Shown here piece after piece: positions 9,274 through 18,481 of a DNA stretch of 64,000 nt (position 1 is its first letter; every line of letters begins with the position of its first letter). Source of the DNA: CAITWD01 sp963842065 (lineage in GTDB: Bacteria; Actinomycetota; Thermoleophilia; Miltoncostaeales; Miltoncostaeaceae); contig CAWJEW010000009.1 of assembly GCA_963842065.1 (NCBI GenBank), forward strand, positions 247,329 to 311,328, in the 5' to 3' direction. A program made the position numbers and the translations under genes. The notes under the pieces were generated by a model. It did no database searches, was not told where the DNA came from, and saw nothing but the letters and a program-made list of their open reading frames with translations.

Positions 9274-10567
9274 GGCTGCCGAGCGGGACGTAGTCGCGCG
9301 TGTCCGAACCGACGTAGATCTGGCGCGGACGGGAGATCTTCTGCTCCTTGTCCTGGATCATCTCGCTCCACTGGGCGACCCACCCCGGGGTACGGCCAAT
9401 GGCGAACAACACCGTGAACATCTCGGCCGGGATGCCGAGCGCCTCGTAGATGAGGCCCGAGTAGAAGTCGACGTTCGGGTACAGCTTGCGATTGACAAAG
9501 TACTCGTCGGCCAGCGCGATCTTCTCGAGCTCCTGGGCGATCGAGAGCAGCGGGTTGACGCCGGTGACCTCGAACACGTCGTCGCAGGCCTGCTTGATGA
9601 TCGTCGCGCGCGGGTCGAAGTTCTTGTAGACGCGGTGCCCGAAGCCCATCAGGCGCTCGTTGCCCGCCTTGACGCCCTCCATGAAGGCCGGGATGTTGTC
9701 CTTGGTGCCGATCCGGCGCAACATGCGCAGCACGGCCTCGTTGGCACCGCCGTGCAGGGGTCCGTAGAGCGCGGCGATGCCGGCGGCCACCGCGGAGTAC
9801 GGGTCGACCTGGGAGGAGCCGACGCTGCGGACGGCGCTGGTCGAACAGTTCTGCTCGTGATCGGCGTGGAGAATGAACAGGACGTCAAGCGCGCGCACCA
9901 GTCGAGGATCCGCTTCGTACCTGTTCCCGATCTGGAACATCATCGCGAGGAAGTTCTCGGTATAGGACTTTTCCTTGTCCGGGTAGACGAACGGCTGGCC
10001 GAGGCTGTGCCGGAACGCCCATGCGCCGAGGGTCCGCATCTTGGCGATCAGGCGAACGATCTGCAGATGACGGACCTCGGGATTGTCGATCTCAGCCGCG
10101 TTCGGGTAGAACGTCCCCAGCGCACCGATCGCGGACAGCAACATGCCCATGGGGTGGGCGTCGTACCGGAAGCCCTCCATGAACGTCCGCACGTTCTCGT
10201 GGACGAACATGTGGTCGGCGATCTCGCCTACCCATCCATCAAGCTGGGCGGGGCTTGGAAGCTCGCCGTTGACCAGGAGATAGGCAACCTCGAGGAAGGT
10301 GCTGTCTGCAGCCAGCTGCTCGATCGGATACCCCCGGTATCGCAGGACGCCGGCATCACCGTCGAGAAACGTGATCGCACTGCGGCAGGAGGCCGTGTTC
10401 ATGAACGCCGGGTCATACGTCATGAGCCCAAAATCGGCGGCGTCGGTCTTGATCTGGCGCAGGTCCGTGGCGCGGATCGTGCCGTCGGTGATCGGAAGCT
10501 CGTACGACTGACCGGTCCGGTTGTCGGTAATCGTGATCGTGTCCGCGTTCGTCGGCTGCGTCGTCAT
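9269..10567 (-). CDS. gltA: Citrate synthase (type II)
   Basis: 432-residue citrate synthase, which condenses acetyl-CoA and oxaloacetate at entry to the TCA cycle. The N-terminal beta domain (YELPITDGTIRATDL, YDPAFMNTASC) marks the hexameric type II enzyme. Catalytic histidines are in HADHEQNCS and GPLHGGANEA, and the catalytic Asp is in FGHRVYKNFDPRA. Length matches the family. The reading frame ends at the TAG included in the IS481 target duplication. The upstream interval contains a GAAGGGAC ribosome-binding-like sequence. Confidence 0.95.
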   Translation of the reverse strand: MTTQPTNADTITITDNRTGQSYELPITDGTIRATDLRQIKTDAADFGLMTYDPAFMNTASCRSAITFLDGDAGVLRYRGYPIEQLAADSTFLEVAYLLVNGELPSPAQLDGWVGEIADHMFVHENVRTFMEGFRYDAHPMGMLLSAIGALGTFYPNAAEIDNPEVRHLQIVRLIAKMRTLGAWAFRHSLGQPFVYPDKEKSYTENFLAMMFQIGNRYEADPRLVRALDVLFILHADHEQNCSTSAVRSVGSSQVDPYSAVAAGIAALYGPLHGGANEAVLRMLRRIGTKDNIPAFMEGVKAGNERLMGFGHRVYKNFDPRATIIKQACDDVFEVTGVNPLLSIAQELEKIALADEYFVNRKLYPNVDFYSGLIYEALGIPAEMFTVLFAIGRTPGWVAQWSEMIQDKEQKISRPRQIYVGSDTRDYVPLGSR

Positions 10568-10827
10568 CCAGTTTGTCCCTTCGATGCGTTTGCGCAGGGG
10601 CGGTCCAGGCGTCCCAAGTGTTCGCGAGCAAGTTTATCTATGCGCGACGCCTGAGGGGGCCCAAAGGGCCACGAGGCCGTGGATCACGCCGCTGCCTCAC
10701 GCTGTTACATCGGGACCACGGGTCTGTAACCCGGACTGCGCGCACACCGGTGACGCTGTGGACCATGACGGACCCCCGACGCTTCGCTCGGGCGCCCCGA
10801 GCGGACCAAGCCCCGCGAGGAGCGTGA
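10568..10827. promoter_or_regulatory. Divergent intergenic region, gltA / glycan operon
   Basis: These 260 bp must hold the promoters for citrate synthase (leftward) and the PHP-glycosyltransferase operon (rightward). A relatively A/T-rich patch near 10629-10642 could hold a leftward -10 element. An ungapped RNA fold was not recognised. Calls on exact promoters would be speculative. Confidence 0.4.
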
Positions 10828-13308
10828 ATGTCATTCCCGCCGATCCGCCGTGCCGAGCCCGGCACCGATGCACGGGCGACACGCATCGACCTTCATCTTC
10901 ACTCCCGCGCATCGACCGACACCGGCAGTTGGTTCCTGTCGCGAACCCTGATGCCGGAGTCGTTCGTCGACCCACAAGATGCGTACGCCGCATGCAAGCG
11001 ACGCGGCATGGATCTCGTCACCCTCACCGATCACAACACGATTTCGGGCGCGCTGGAGATCGCGCATCATGCCGACGTCATCATCGGCGTCGAAATCACC
11101 GCTTTCTTTCCCGATGACCGTGTTCCGATGCATGTCCTCGCCTGGGGCATCGACGAGCCCCTGTGGAGCGACCTGGATCGCGCCCGCGAGAACATCGTCG
11201 ATCTCGTCGATCTGCTCGACGAGCGCCAAGTGCCGTGCGCGTTGGCGCACCCGCTGCATCGCGTCGGCGAGACCCTCTCGGTGGACCACCTCGAGCGGTG
11301 TCTGCTCCTGTTTCGGTTGTGGGAGGGCCGCAACGGCGCGCGCCCGCGCGAGTGCAACGACGTTGCCGTTCGCATCGCCTGTGCCGCGAGCCCCGCGTTG
11401 CTCTTACGGCTTGCCGACAAGCACGGTCTTGCACCTCGGACCACCGGTCCGCCGGCGCTCACCGGCGGAAGCGACGATCACGCGCTGCTCTCGGCGGCGA
11501 GTACCTGGACCGAGACGCCCGCAGCCGCGACGCCGGCGGCACTGCTCGACCGCCTGTGGGCGGGGATGACCTCGGCGCACGGGGCCCATGGCTCTGCCAC
11601 GCACCTCGCCCAGTCGGTGGGCACGCTGCCACTCAAGCGCTACCTGATCGATGGGGCTCGGGGACTTCCCGATCCGCTGCGACACCTGCTCGCGGACCTC
11701 GTGCAGCACCCGACCCCCGATCCTCCGCGCGACGCACCGGCGACGATCGCTGAGCGCGGCGCGCCGGCAACCGCGGGCGATGCGGTGCTGACGCGGATCC
11801 AGCGCGATCGCACATTCATCCGCCAGTTCCGTCGCCTGCGACGCGAGCCCGATAGCGCCACCCGGTCGCATGCGCGACTGGAGCTCACGTCGGCGTGGCT
11901 GCATCGCGAGGCGCTGGCGACGGCGCTGTCGGCCGACGATTTCTCGCTGTGGAAGGTCGGCGCGCGCATCGACGCCCTTGGCGCTGCCGCCGCGGTGGCG
12001 GCTCCGTATTTCACTGCCGACCGCTACTTTCGCGGCGAAGTCCGTCACGCGGCAGAGTTCGGCGAGGCGTTCTTCGGCGCACCCGTGATCCCGCGGGAGG
12101 CCCGCGTGGCCCGTGCGCTGGTCATGACCGATACGTTCGACGAACTCAACGGCGCCGCGGGCACCATGCGTCGGTACGCCGCGTGGTCTGCCGCCCAGGC
12201 GATACCGCCCGCAACGATCGTCACGTGTGGATCGAGGGCCGCCGAGGCCCCCGGCCTGATCCGTCTGCGCGCCGTTGCGGACTTTGCCGTGCCCGCCTAC
12301 GAGGTCGCGTCCTGGCGTCTGGGCGTCCCATCAGCACTCGACGTGCTCGATGTCATCCGGCGAACAGGTGCAAACGTCATCCATGCTGCGACACCCGGTC
12401 CAATGGGTGTCGCGGGACTGCTCGCCGCCCGCGCCCTCGACATTCCGTTCGTCGCCTCCTATCACACCGAGTTCGCCGATTACGCGCAGACGCTCACTGG
12501 CGACCGACTCGTCGCGGACCTCGCCGGACGCGCGGTCGGGTGGTTCTATTCGCAGGCCGCGCGGGTCTACATCCCGACGCGCACCACCGGGCGCGGCCTG
12601 ATGGACCAGGGTGTCGACCCATCGCGGCTGTTCATCTTCGGGCGGGGAGTCGACACCGAACTGTTTCGCCCCGATCGCCGATCACGCTCCATGCGCCACC
12701 GCATGGGCAGCCGGTCGGCAACGATCATTCTCTACGTCGGGCGCCTGTCACGGGAGAAGGGCCTTGACGTCCTCGCGGCTGCCCACCGGCTGGCTGCCCA
12801 ATCCAATCCCGAGATCGAGCTCGCGTTGGTCGGCGAGGGTCCGTACGGCGCCGCACTCGCCGAACTGTTAGACGGAACCAAACATCGGTTTCTCGGTCCG
12901 CTCACGGGTCCTGCCCTTTCGTCCGCATATGCGTCGGCCGATGCCTTCTGTCTGCCATCGCGGACGGAAACCTTCGGGCAGGTCGTCCTTGAGGCAGCCG
13001 CGAGCGGCCTACCCGTGATCGTGACCGACCGCGGCGGCGCGCACGAATCGGTGATCGCGGACGAGACCGGCCTGATCGTGCCCGCGGACAACCCGCGCGC
13101 ACTCGCGGAAGCGATCAACCTCCTGGCCACGGATCCGGATCTGCGCCGGCGACTCGGCAGCCGCGGGCGCCTGCGGGCAACCGAGCGCAGCGGATGGGCA
13201 GAGCTGTTCGGCCAACTCGCCGCAAGTTACGAAGAGGTCGTGGACCGGCCCTCCCGGACGCGCGCGCCGCATGAGACGGCGGCGCTCGCGCCCGCGCCGC
13301 CACAGTGA
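10828..13308 (+). CDS. PHP-domain / GT4 glycosyltransferase fusion protein
   Basis: 826-residue two-part protein. Residues about 20-240 are a PHP metal-dependent phosphoesterase domain: IDLHLHSRASTD (H23, H25), TDHN (D68, H69), E89, H102, ALAHPLHRVGE and a late GGSDDH. Residues about 425-800 are a GT-B fold glycosyltransferase of family 4 (DELNGAAGTMRRYA, ILYVGRLSREKGLDVL, SRTETFGQVVLEAAASGLPV with the two-glutamate motif). A helical linker of about 180 residues joins them. The GT part resembles alpha-mannosyltransferases acting on lipid acceptors. The PHP part may hydrolyse a phosphate product or intermediate; this is inference. The stop overlaps the next gene as GTGA. Confidence 0.85.
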   Translation: MSFPPIRRAEPGTDARATRIDLHLHSRASTDTGSWFLSRTLMPESFVDPQDAYAACKRRGMDLVTLTDHNTISGALEIAHHADVIIGVEITAFFPDDRVPMHVLAWGIDEPLWSDLDRARENIVDLVDLLDERQVPCALAHPLHRVGETLSVDHLERCLLLFRLWEGRNGARPRECNDVAVRIACAASPALLLRLADKHGLAPRTTGPPALTGGSDDHALLSAASTWTETPAAATPAALLDRLWAGMTSAHGAHGSATHLAQSVGTLPLKRYLIDGARGLPDPLRHLLADLVQHPTPDPPRDAPATIAERGAPATAGDAVLTRIQRDRTFIRQFRRLRREPDSATRSHARLELTSAWLHREALATALSADDFSLWKVGARIDALGAAAAVAAPYFTADRYFRGEVRHAAEFGEAFFGAPVIPREARVARALVMTDTFDELNGAAGTMRRYAAWSAAQAIPPATIVTCGSRAAEAPGLIRLRAVADFAVPAYEVASWRLGVPSALDVLDVIRRTGANVIHAATPGPMGVAGLLAARALDIPFVASYHTEFADYAQTLTGDRLVADLAGRAVGWFYSQAARVYIPTRTTGRGLMDQGVDPSRLFIFGRGVDTELFRPDRRSRSMRHRMGSRSATIILYVGRLSREKGLDVLAAAHRLAAQSNPEIELALVGEGPYGAALAELLDGTKHRFLGPLTGPALSSAYASADAFCLPSRTETFGQVVLEAAASGLPVIVTDRGGAHESVIADETGLIVPADNPRALAEAINLLATDPDLRRRLGSRGRLRATERSGWAELFGQLAASYEEVVDRPSRTRAPHETAALAPAPPQ

Positions 13309-14423
13309 CCGGCGACCTGCGAATCGCCGACGTCACCCAGTGGTACTCGCCGACGTCCGGCGGCATCCGCACGTATCTCCACGCGAAAGCCGAGTACGCA
13401 GCGCACGCAGGCACGCCCCATGGGCTCATCGTGACGCGCGGCGCGGAAGCCCTTCCGGGCGTCGCCGCGAGCCGCGTACTCAGCGCCCGCGGATGGTCGC
13501 CGCCCGGCCCTTGGGGCTATCACGTCACGCTGCGTAGCCGCGCCATGATCGCAGCGTTGGAGGAGTTCGCGCCATCGGTCATCATCGTCCATGATGCGAT
13601 CGCATTCCCGCAGGCCATCGCCCGCTGGGCGTCCCGCCGCGCCATCGCGATCGTCGTGATGTGCCATTCGCATCTGGCTGACCTGACCGTCGGCCTGCCG
13701 CGACCGATCAGCGCGCTGGCGACGCCGGTTCTGGATCGCATCCAAGGGCGGGCACTGCGCGTGGGTGATCACGTTATTGTCGCGTCGGAGGCGACCCGGC
13801 GCCAGGTCGCCGGTCGCGTGCGTGCGCCGATCAGCGTCTCGGCGCTCGGCGTCGACACCGATGCGTTCATGCGGGCGAATGCCGACCCGGAGCTGCGTGC
13901 GCGCCTGGCGGGGTCAGGCCGCCTGCTCGTCTACGCCGGGCGCCTGTCCCCGGAGAAGCGCGTCACATCGCTCCCGGACGTGCTGGCGGCGTTACCCGAC
14001 TCCTATTCGCTCGTGATCGCCGGGGCCGGGATCTCCGGTGCCGCGATCGAGCGTCGCACGCGTGCCGCCGGAGTCGCCGGCCGAGTTCACATGTTGGGGC
14101 ATATCAGCGATCGGGGCGCGCTCGCATCGCTCCTGGCGACGGCGGATTGCTTCGTGCACCCGAACGCCAGCGAGCCGTTTGGCCTCGCCCCGCTCGAGGC
14201 GGCCGCCGCAGGATGCCGCGTCGTCATCCCCGTCCGGGCCGGGGCGGCGGCTGCGCTGGCTGATCACGGTGCTGTGCTCGTCGACGACGATGCGCCAGAT
14301 ACGCTCGCCCGCGGGATCGAGTCGGCCATGCGTACGCCTCGCCCGCGGATTCGCGCGACCGAACTCAGCTGGGGGCCGATCTTCGAGAGGGAGTGGCACC
14401 TCTACGAGAAACTCCGTCGGTGA
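13305..14423 (+). CDS. GT4 glycosyltransferase
   Basis: 372-residue GT-B glycosyltransferase. The N-terminal acceptor-side motif is TQWYSPTSGGIRTYL. The C-terminal donor-binding part holds LVYAGRLSPEKRV, AGAGISG and ASEPFGLAPLEAAAAGCRVV with the E-x7-E-like pair. It resembles the GT half of the preceding fusion, so a gene duplication followed by specialisation is likely. The GTG start overlaps the upstream stop (GTGA) and its own stop overlaps the next start the same way. Role inferred: second sugar addition in the same glycolipid or glycan. Confidence 0.87.
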   Translation: MTGDLRIADVTQWYSPTSGGIRTYLHAKAEYAAHAGTPHGLIVTRGAEALPGVAASRVLSARGWSPPGPWGYHVTLRSRAMIAALEEFAPSVIIVHDAIAFPQAIARWASRRAIAIVVMCHSHLADLTVGLPRPISALATPVLDRIQGRALRVGDHVIVASEATRRQVAGRVRAPISVSALGVDTDAFMRANADPELRARLAGSGRLLVYAGRLSPEKRVTSLPDVLAALPDSYSLVIAGAGISGAAIERRTRAAGVAGRVHMLGHISDRGALASLLATADCFVHPNASEPFGLAPLEAAAAGCRVVIPVRAGAAAALADHGAVLVDDDAPDTLARGIESAMRTPRPRIRATELSWGPIFEREWHLYEKLRR

Positions 14424-15211
14424 GCGGCGCTTCGCGAACGGCAATCTTCTCGATTCACGACGTGGCCCCGCAAACGCTGCCGCACGTCGTGGAACTCCGG
14501 ACCATGATCAGGGTCGCTGCGGGACCAGTGCCGGTCAGCCTCCTTGTTGTCCCGCGCTACCACGGCGCCGACGACTGGTGTCAGGCGTCGCGTCAGTGGC
14601 TGCAGGTGGCCGCACGCCACGGCGACGAGATCGTCCTGCATGGCTACGAACATCAGTCCCTCGATGGCGTCGACGGGGCGGAGTTCGGGCGCTGCATGAC
14701 ACACGCGGCGGCGTGCGCACGGCTCGACGCGGCGATGCACCGGCTCGCTGAACTCGGGCTCGCGGCTGGCGGGTTCATCGCCCCCGCCTACGCACACCCG
14801 ACTACCCTGACCAGTGCGCTGCGCGAGCGGCGACTGGGCTGGTGGGCGACCCGGACGCGCCTACACACCGACCGACAGGGCCGACGCCTGTGGAGTGTCA
14901 GCCTCGGTGCCTCGACCGCGTGGCGACGCGCAGCCAGTCCTGCGCTCGCCCGATCCGTGCTCCGACTCGCACGACCGGCGGCGGCGGTGCGGCTCGACCT
15001 CCATCCCGCGGACATGGCGCATCCCGGTCTGCGACACACCATCTCCGCACTGATCACCGCCCTGCTCGCGCAGGAGCGGCGGGTGGCCACCCACGGCGCG
15101 CTGATCGCATCCGATGACGCAGGGTGCTTCGTGCGGCGGCATGAACCGAGCGTCACGGCCATGGCGATGTCGCAGGATGACGTGTGCATCACCGACGAAC
15201 CGGGCCCGTGA
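14420..15211 (+). CDS. DUF2334 polysaccharide-deacetylase-like protein
   Basis: 263-residue protein of the carbohydrate-esterase-like DUF2334 family. The family opening (FSIHDVAPQTLPHVVELRTM, then VSLLVVPRYHG), EIVLHGYEHQ and GFIAPAYAHP carry the Asp/His metal ligands expected of the polysaccharide deacetylase fold. The GTG at 14420 overlaps the GT4 stop and is preferred over the internal start at 14393. As third gene of the coupled operon it probably trims an acetyl or acyl group from the glycan made by the two glycosyltransferases. Confidence 0.82.
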   Translation: MSGASRTAIFSIHDVAPQTLPHVVELRTMIRVAAGPVPVSLLVVPRYHGADDWCQASRQWLQVAARHGDEIVLHGYEHQSLDGVDGAEFGRCMTHAAACARLDAAMHRLAELGLAAGGFIAPAYAHPTTLTSALRERRLGWWATRTRLHTDRQGRRLWSVSLGASTAWRRAASPALARSVLRLARPAAAVRLDLHPADMAHPGLRHTISALITALLAQERRVATHGALIASDDAGCFVRRHEPSVTAMAMSQDDVCITDEPGP

Positions 15212-15386
15212 GGCACCCATGCGATGCCCACCACGGGGGGATTGGAACGCCGACAACGAACACTGGTACGATCGCCTGGTCTGCCTACGGGCGGGCACCC
15301 GCCTGGCTTATGCCGCATGACCGAGCCGGCCGGAGCGCCCCGCGGTGTTCCCCGGCATCACAACACCATTCATTTACGGAGGACCC

Positions 15387-17186
15387 ATGGCCGAGCATGA
15401 AAGCTCGCTTGCCGTGCTGGTCGATTTCGAGAACATGGCCCGCCCCGGCATCAAGGGGCGTGGCGACTTCGACATCCACCTAGTACTCAACCGTCTCGCA
15501 GACAAGGGACGTGTGCTCGTCAAGCGCGCCTACGCCGACTGGAGCCGCTACCGCGATGCGCGGCACGAGCTCCAGAATGCCGGGCTCGAACTGATCGAGA
15601 TGCCGTCCGCCCGCGAGGGCGCCAAGAACCGCGCCGACATCAAGATGGCGGTCGACGCCATGGAGCTCGCCTTCAGCCGCGAGCACCTCGACACCTTCGT
15701 CATCGTGTCGGGCGACAGTGACTTCACGCCCCTGGTCGGAAAGCTGCGCGAGCTCAACAAGCGCGTGACCGGCATGGGCAATCGCGACTCCGCCAGCGAA
15801 CTGCTGATCGCCAACTGCGACGAGTTCATCTTCTACGACAGCCTCGCGGCCGCCGCCAAGCGCTCGACGGGCGCCAGCTTTGACCCCACCGAGATGCTGC
15901 GCCAGACACTGACGGCACTGCAGCGTGAGGGCACCGAATGGCCGCTGGCGAGCGTCGTCAAGGACTCGATGCGCCGCAAGAATCCCGCCTTCGACGAGTC
16001 CGACATCGGCTACTCGACCTTCTCGAAGTTCCTGGAGGCCCAGGGCGAGCAGGGCATCATCCGGCTGCAGTCTGACCCGCGATCGGGCACCTACCGGGTC
16101 GAGCTGGCGAACTCCGTCGCCGCCGCTCCGGCGCCGTCGGCCGGAGCAGAGGCGGGCACCGACGCCGAGGCCACCTCGCCGCGCCGCCGGCGGCGGCGGC
16201 GGCGCGGCGAGTCCGGCGATGCCGCAGCACCCGTTGGCGAGTCAGCGGATGTCTTCGAGTTCGTCGTCGACACGACGGCACATATCGACGCGACCGAGCT
16301 GCCGCCACTGGACCAGCCCATCTCCTACGAGGACATGATCCTGCTCGGACCCGAGCTCGGTGATGACGTTCCCGAACTGGTCGAAGCAACCGACCGCGGC
16401 GAGGCCGACGTCGAGGCCGCCGAGGCCGAGGCCACGACACCCCGCCGGCGCCGGCGCCGGCGCAGCGGTGCCGCGGCGCAGGGCGACGACAGCGCACAAG
16501 CACCGCCCGCCGAGGAGTCACCGGTCGCCGCGGCGCCGGTCGAGGAGGCCGCCGCCGCGGCAGACGCCGCACCCCCGGAGGAGCCCGCGCTCGATGCCGA
16601 AGGCGGCTCGCGTCGTCGTCGTCGACGGACGGCCCCCGCCGAACCGACCCCGGTCGAGGTCCCCGAGCGGTCCGCGCAGGCGCCCGAGGAAGTGATCGAG
16701 GTCGTGGTCACCGCCGAAGGTGCCATTGCCAGCGCGGACGAGGCGGCCGCGTCGGCGAGCTCCCGCCGCGTGCGCCGTGGCCAGCGCAGCCCCGCGCTGC
16801 TGGGCGAGCAGGCACCGGTCGCCGAGGCGCCGGTCGAGCAGGCCACGCCCGCGCCCAAGCGACGCACCCGCAAGGCCGCTCCGAAGGTCGCAGACGCCGA
16901 GCAGGCACCGGTCGCCGAGGCGCCGGTCGAGCAGGCCACGCCCGCGCCCAAGCGACGCACCCGCAAGGCCGCTCCGAAGGTCGCAGACGCCGAGCAGGCA
17001 CCGGTCGCCGAGGCGCCGGTCGAGCAGGCCAAGGCCACGCCCGCGCCCAAGCGACGCACCCGCAAGGCCGCTCCGAAGGTCGCAGACGCCGAGCAGGCAC
17101 CGGTCGCCGAGGCGCCGGTCGAGCAGGCCACGCCCGCGCCCAAGCGACGCACCCGCAAGGCCGCTCCGAAGGTCGCAGCCGAGTAG
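15387..17186 (+). CDS. NYN-domain ribonuclease-like protein with OST-HTH domain and repeat tail
   Basis: 599-residue protein. Residues 8-150 are a NYN/PIN-like domain (AVLVDFENMARPG, NRADIKMAVDAM, FVIVSGDSDFTPLVGKL) with the conserved aspartates of LabA/DUF88-type RNases. Residues about 170-235 form an OST-HTH/LOTUS winged helix (FDPTEMLRQTLTALQREGTE, FSKFLEAQGEQGIIRLQSD), an RNA-binding module. The remaining 360 residues are Ala/Pro/Glu-rich with basic clusters such as RRRRRRRRGE and end in four 31-residue repeats. The ATG has GGAGG (15378-15382) upstream. Likely a structure-bound RNA nuclease or adaptor. Confidence 0.85.
   Translation: MAEHESSLAVLVDFENMARPGIKGRGDFDIHLVLNRLADKGRVLVKRAYADWSRYRDARHELQNAGLELIEMPSAREGAKNRADIKMAVDAMELAFSREHLDTFVIVSGDSDFTPLVGKLRELNKRVTGMGNRDSASELLIANCDEFIFYDSLAAAAKRSTGASFDPTEMLRQTLTALQREGTEWPLASVVKDSMRRKNPAFDESDIGYSTFSKFLEAQGEQGIIRLQSDPRSGTYRVELANSVAAAPAPSAGAEAGTDAEATSPRRRRRRRRGESGDAAAPVGESADVFEFVVDTTAHIDATELPPLDQPISYEDMILLGPELGDDVPELVEATDRGEADVEAAEAEATTPRRRRRRRSGAAAQGDDSAQAPPAEESPVAAAPVEEAAAAADAAPPEEPALDAEGGSRRRRRRTAPAEPTPVEVPERSAQAPEEVIEVVVTAEGAIASADEAAASASSRRVRRGQRSPALLGEQAPVAEAPVEQATPAPKRRTRKAAPKVADAEQAPVAEAPVEQATPAPKRRTRKAAPKVADAEQAPVAEAPVEQAKATPAPKRRTRKAAPKVADAEQAPVAEAPVEQATPAPKRRTRKAAPKVAAE
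16806..17183 (+). repeat. Four tandem 93-bp in-frame repeats
   Basis: Units start at 16806, 16899, 16992 and 17091. Each encodes EQAPVAEAPVEQATPAPKRR followed by TRKAAPKVADA; the third has a 6-bp insertion (extra Lys-Ala) and the last ends KVAAE before the stop. The units are almost identical at the DNA level, which indicates recent amplification. The encoded repeat alternates acidic-proline and lysine/arginine-rich AAPK-like segments, similar to histone-H1-like nucleic-acid-binding tails. Confidence 0.95.
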
Positions 17187-17195
17187 CACGCACAC

Positions 17196-17230
17196 GTGCC
17201 CCGCCGGGTCGGCCCGACCCGGCGGGGCAC
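17196..17230. terminator. Bidirectional hairpin between the NYN gene and msrA
   Basis: GTGCCCCGCCGGGTCGG (17196-17212) pairs with CCGACCCGGCGGGGCAC (17214-17230), a nearly uninterrupted 16-17-bp G/C stem. It lies between two convergent stops and can serve both genes. Confidence 0.85.
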
Positions 17231-17237
17231 GTGACGC

Positions 17238-17915
17238 TTACGACGTCGCGGTGTCGGCGGCCGTCGTCCCGACGCCCAGCCCGATCGGGCAGGCGACCCC
17301 GGTGCCGCCGAGCCCACAGTAGCCGTTGGGCACCTTCGCCAGGTACTGCTGGTGGTACTGCTCGGCGTAGTAGAACGGCCCCGCCGGCACGATCTCGGTG
17401 GTGATCGGGCCGTACCCGGCCCCAGCCAGCCGTGCCTGGTAGGCATCACGCGAACGTTCGGCCAGCTGCTGCTGCGCATCGGAGAACGTGTAGATGCCGG
17501 AGCGGTACTGCGTGCCGACGTCGTTGCCCTGGCGCATGCCCTGCGTCGGGTCGTGGTGCTCCCAGAAGGCCTGCAATACGGCCTCGTAGCTGATCCGGGC
17601 CGGATCGAACACGACGAACACGACCTCGTTGTGACCGGTCGCGCCGGAGCAGACCTCTTCGTAGGTCGGGTTTGGCGTATAGCCGCCGGCATAACCGACG
17701 GCCGTCGTGATGACGCCATCGAGCTGCCAGAACACCCGCTCGGCGCCCCAGAAGCAGCCCATCCCGAACATCGCGGTCTCGGTCCCGGCGGGAAACGGTC
17801 CGACTAGCGGCGTCCCGAGCACGTCGTGGAATGGCGGAACCGGCATCGGCCGCTCGCGCCCCGGCAACGCGGCGTCGGGAGCCGGCATCTTGGTCTTATC
17901 TCGGAAGAGTCCCAT
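17238..17915 (-). CDS. msrA: Peptide-methionine (S)-S-oxide reductase
   Basis: 225-residue MsrA, which repairs oxidised methionine S-sulfoxide. GMGCFWGAERVFW carries the catalytic cysteine; GYAGGYTPNPTYEEVCSGAT, the HHDPTQ block and GNDVGTQYRSGI are family signatures. EQYHQQYLAKVPNGYCGLGG near the end supplies resolving cysteine(s). A 40-residue N-terminal extension (FHDVLGTPLVGPFP) is usual for actinobacterial and E. coli MsrA. It stands near the cysteine operon but is separated from it by 147 bp. Confidence 0.95.
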   Translation of the reverse strand: MGLFRDKTKMPAPDAALPGRERPMPVPPFHDVLGTPLVGPFPAGTETAMFGMGCFWGAERVFWQLDGVITTAVGYAGGYTPNPTYEEVCSGATGHNEVVFVVFDPARISYEAVLQAFWEHHDPTQGMRQGNDVGTQYRSGIYTFSDAQQQLAERSRDAYQARLAGAGYGPITTEIVPAGPFYYAEQYHQQYLAKVPNGYCGLGGTGVACPIGLGVGTTAADTATS

Positions 17916-18062
17916 TCCCCGACGCTAGCGTGCGGACCGGAATGCGTCCAGACGGATCGGCACCTGCTGCGCGACAACCGCGATGCTCAGCGCGCGTCCG
18001 CGACGACGACGGCGCGTCGGCCCCGCACGCAGACGAACGCGCGGCGGGCGGCGTGCGTTGTG

Positions 18063-18479
18063 TCAGGGCTCGAGGATCTCGATCGGCTGTTCGGTAATCG
18101 CCGATCCGTCCGGCTGATCGCGCCGCAGGTGAAACGCACGGATCTCGGGCGCGTCCGGGTTTGCCAGCGACACGATCACGTAGAGCGTTTGCCCGAAGAA
18201 CGCGAGCTCGACGTCGGTCCGCGACGGAAACGCCGCCGACCGGGTGTGTGAGTGGTAGATCGCCAGCAGATCCTCGCCGGCGTCGTCGATGGCATCCATC
18301 AGCTGCAACTGCTCGCGCGGATCCATCACGTACATGAACGGGCTGGCCTCGGTGTTGGTCGCAGGGTGCACCGAGGTCGCCACGCCTTCACGCCCACCGA
18401 TCATGCCGCAGCACTCGTTCGGCAGGTCGGCCATCGCATGGGTGATGAGCTCATCGGCGAGGACGCGCGGCAGCTGCAC
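18063..18479 (-). CDS. mec: Mec-type JAMM metallopeptidase (CysO-cysteine peptidase)
   Basis: 138-residue Mov34/MPN metalloprotease. E22, H76, H78, S86 and D89 form a complete JAMM zinc site (IYHSHTRSAAFPSRTD). In Mycobacterium tuberculosis, Mec releases cysteine from the C-terminus of the sulfur carrier CysO after CysM has added it. Here it is the last gene of a moeZ-like/cysO/cysM/mec operon, 2 bp after cysM. Because the local CysO has residues after its Gly-Gly, this enzyme may also remove that tail. Confidence 0.87.
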   Translation of the reverse strand: MQLPRVLADELITHAMADLPNECCGMIGGREGVATSVHPATNTEASPFMYVMDPREQLQLMDAIDDAGEDLLAIYHSHTRSAAFPSRTDVELAFFGQTLYVIVSLANPDAPEIRAFHLRRDQPDGSAITEQPIEILEP

Positions 18480-18481
18480 GG

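Noticed and set aside
16518..17195. Antisense repeat protein rich in Leu/Gly/Arg
   Set aside because: It is the reverse reading of the 93-bp coding repeats; the NYN protein explains the DNA.
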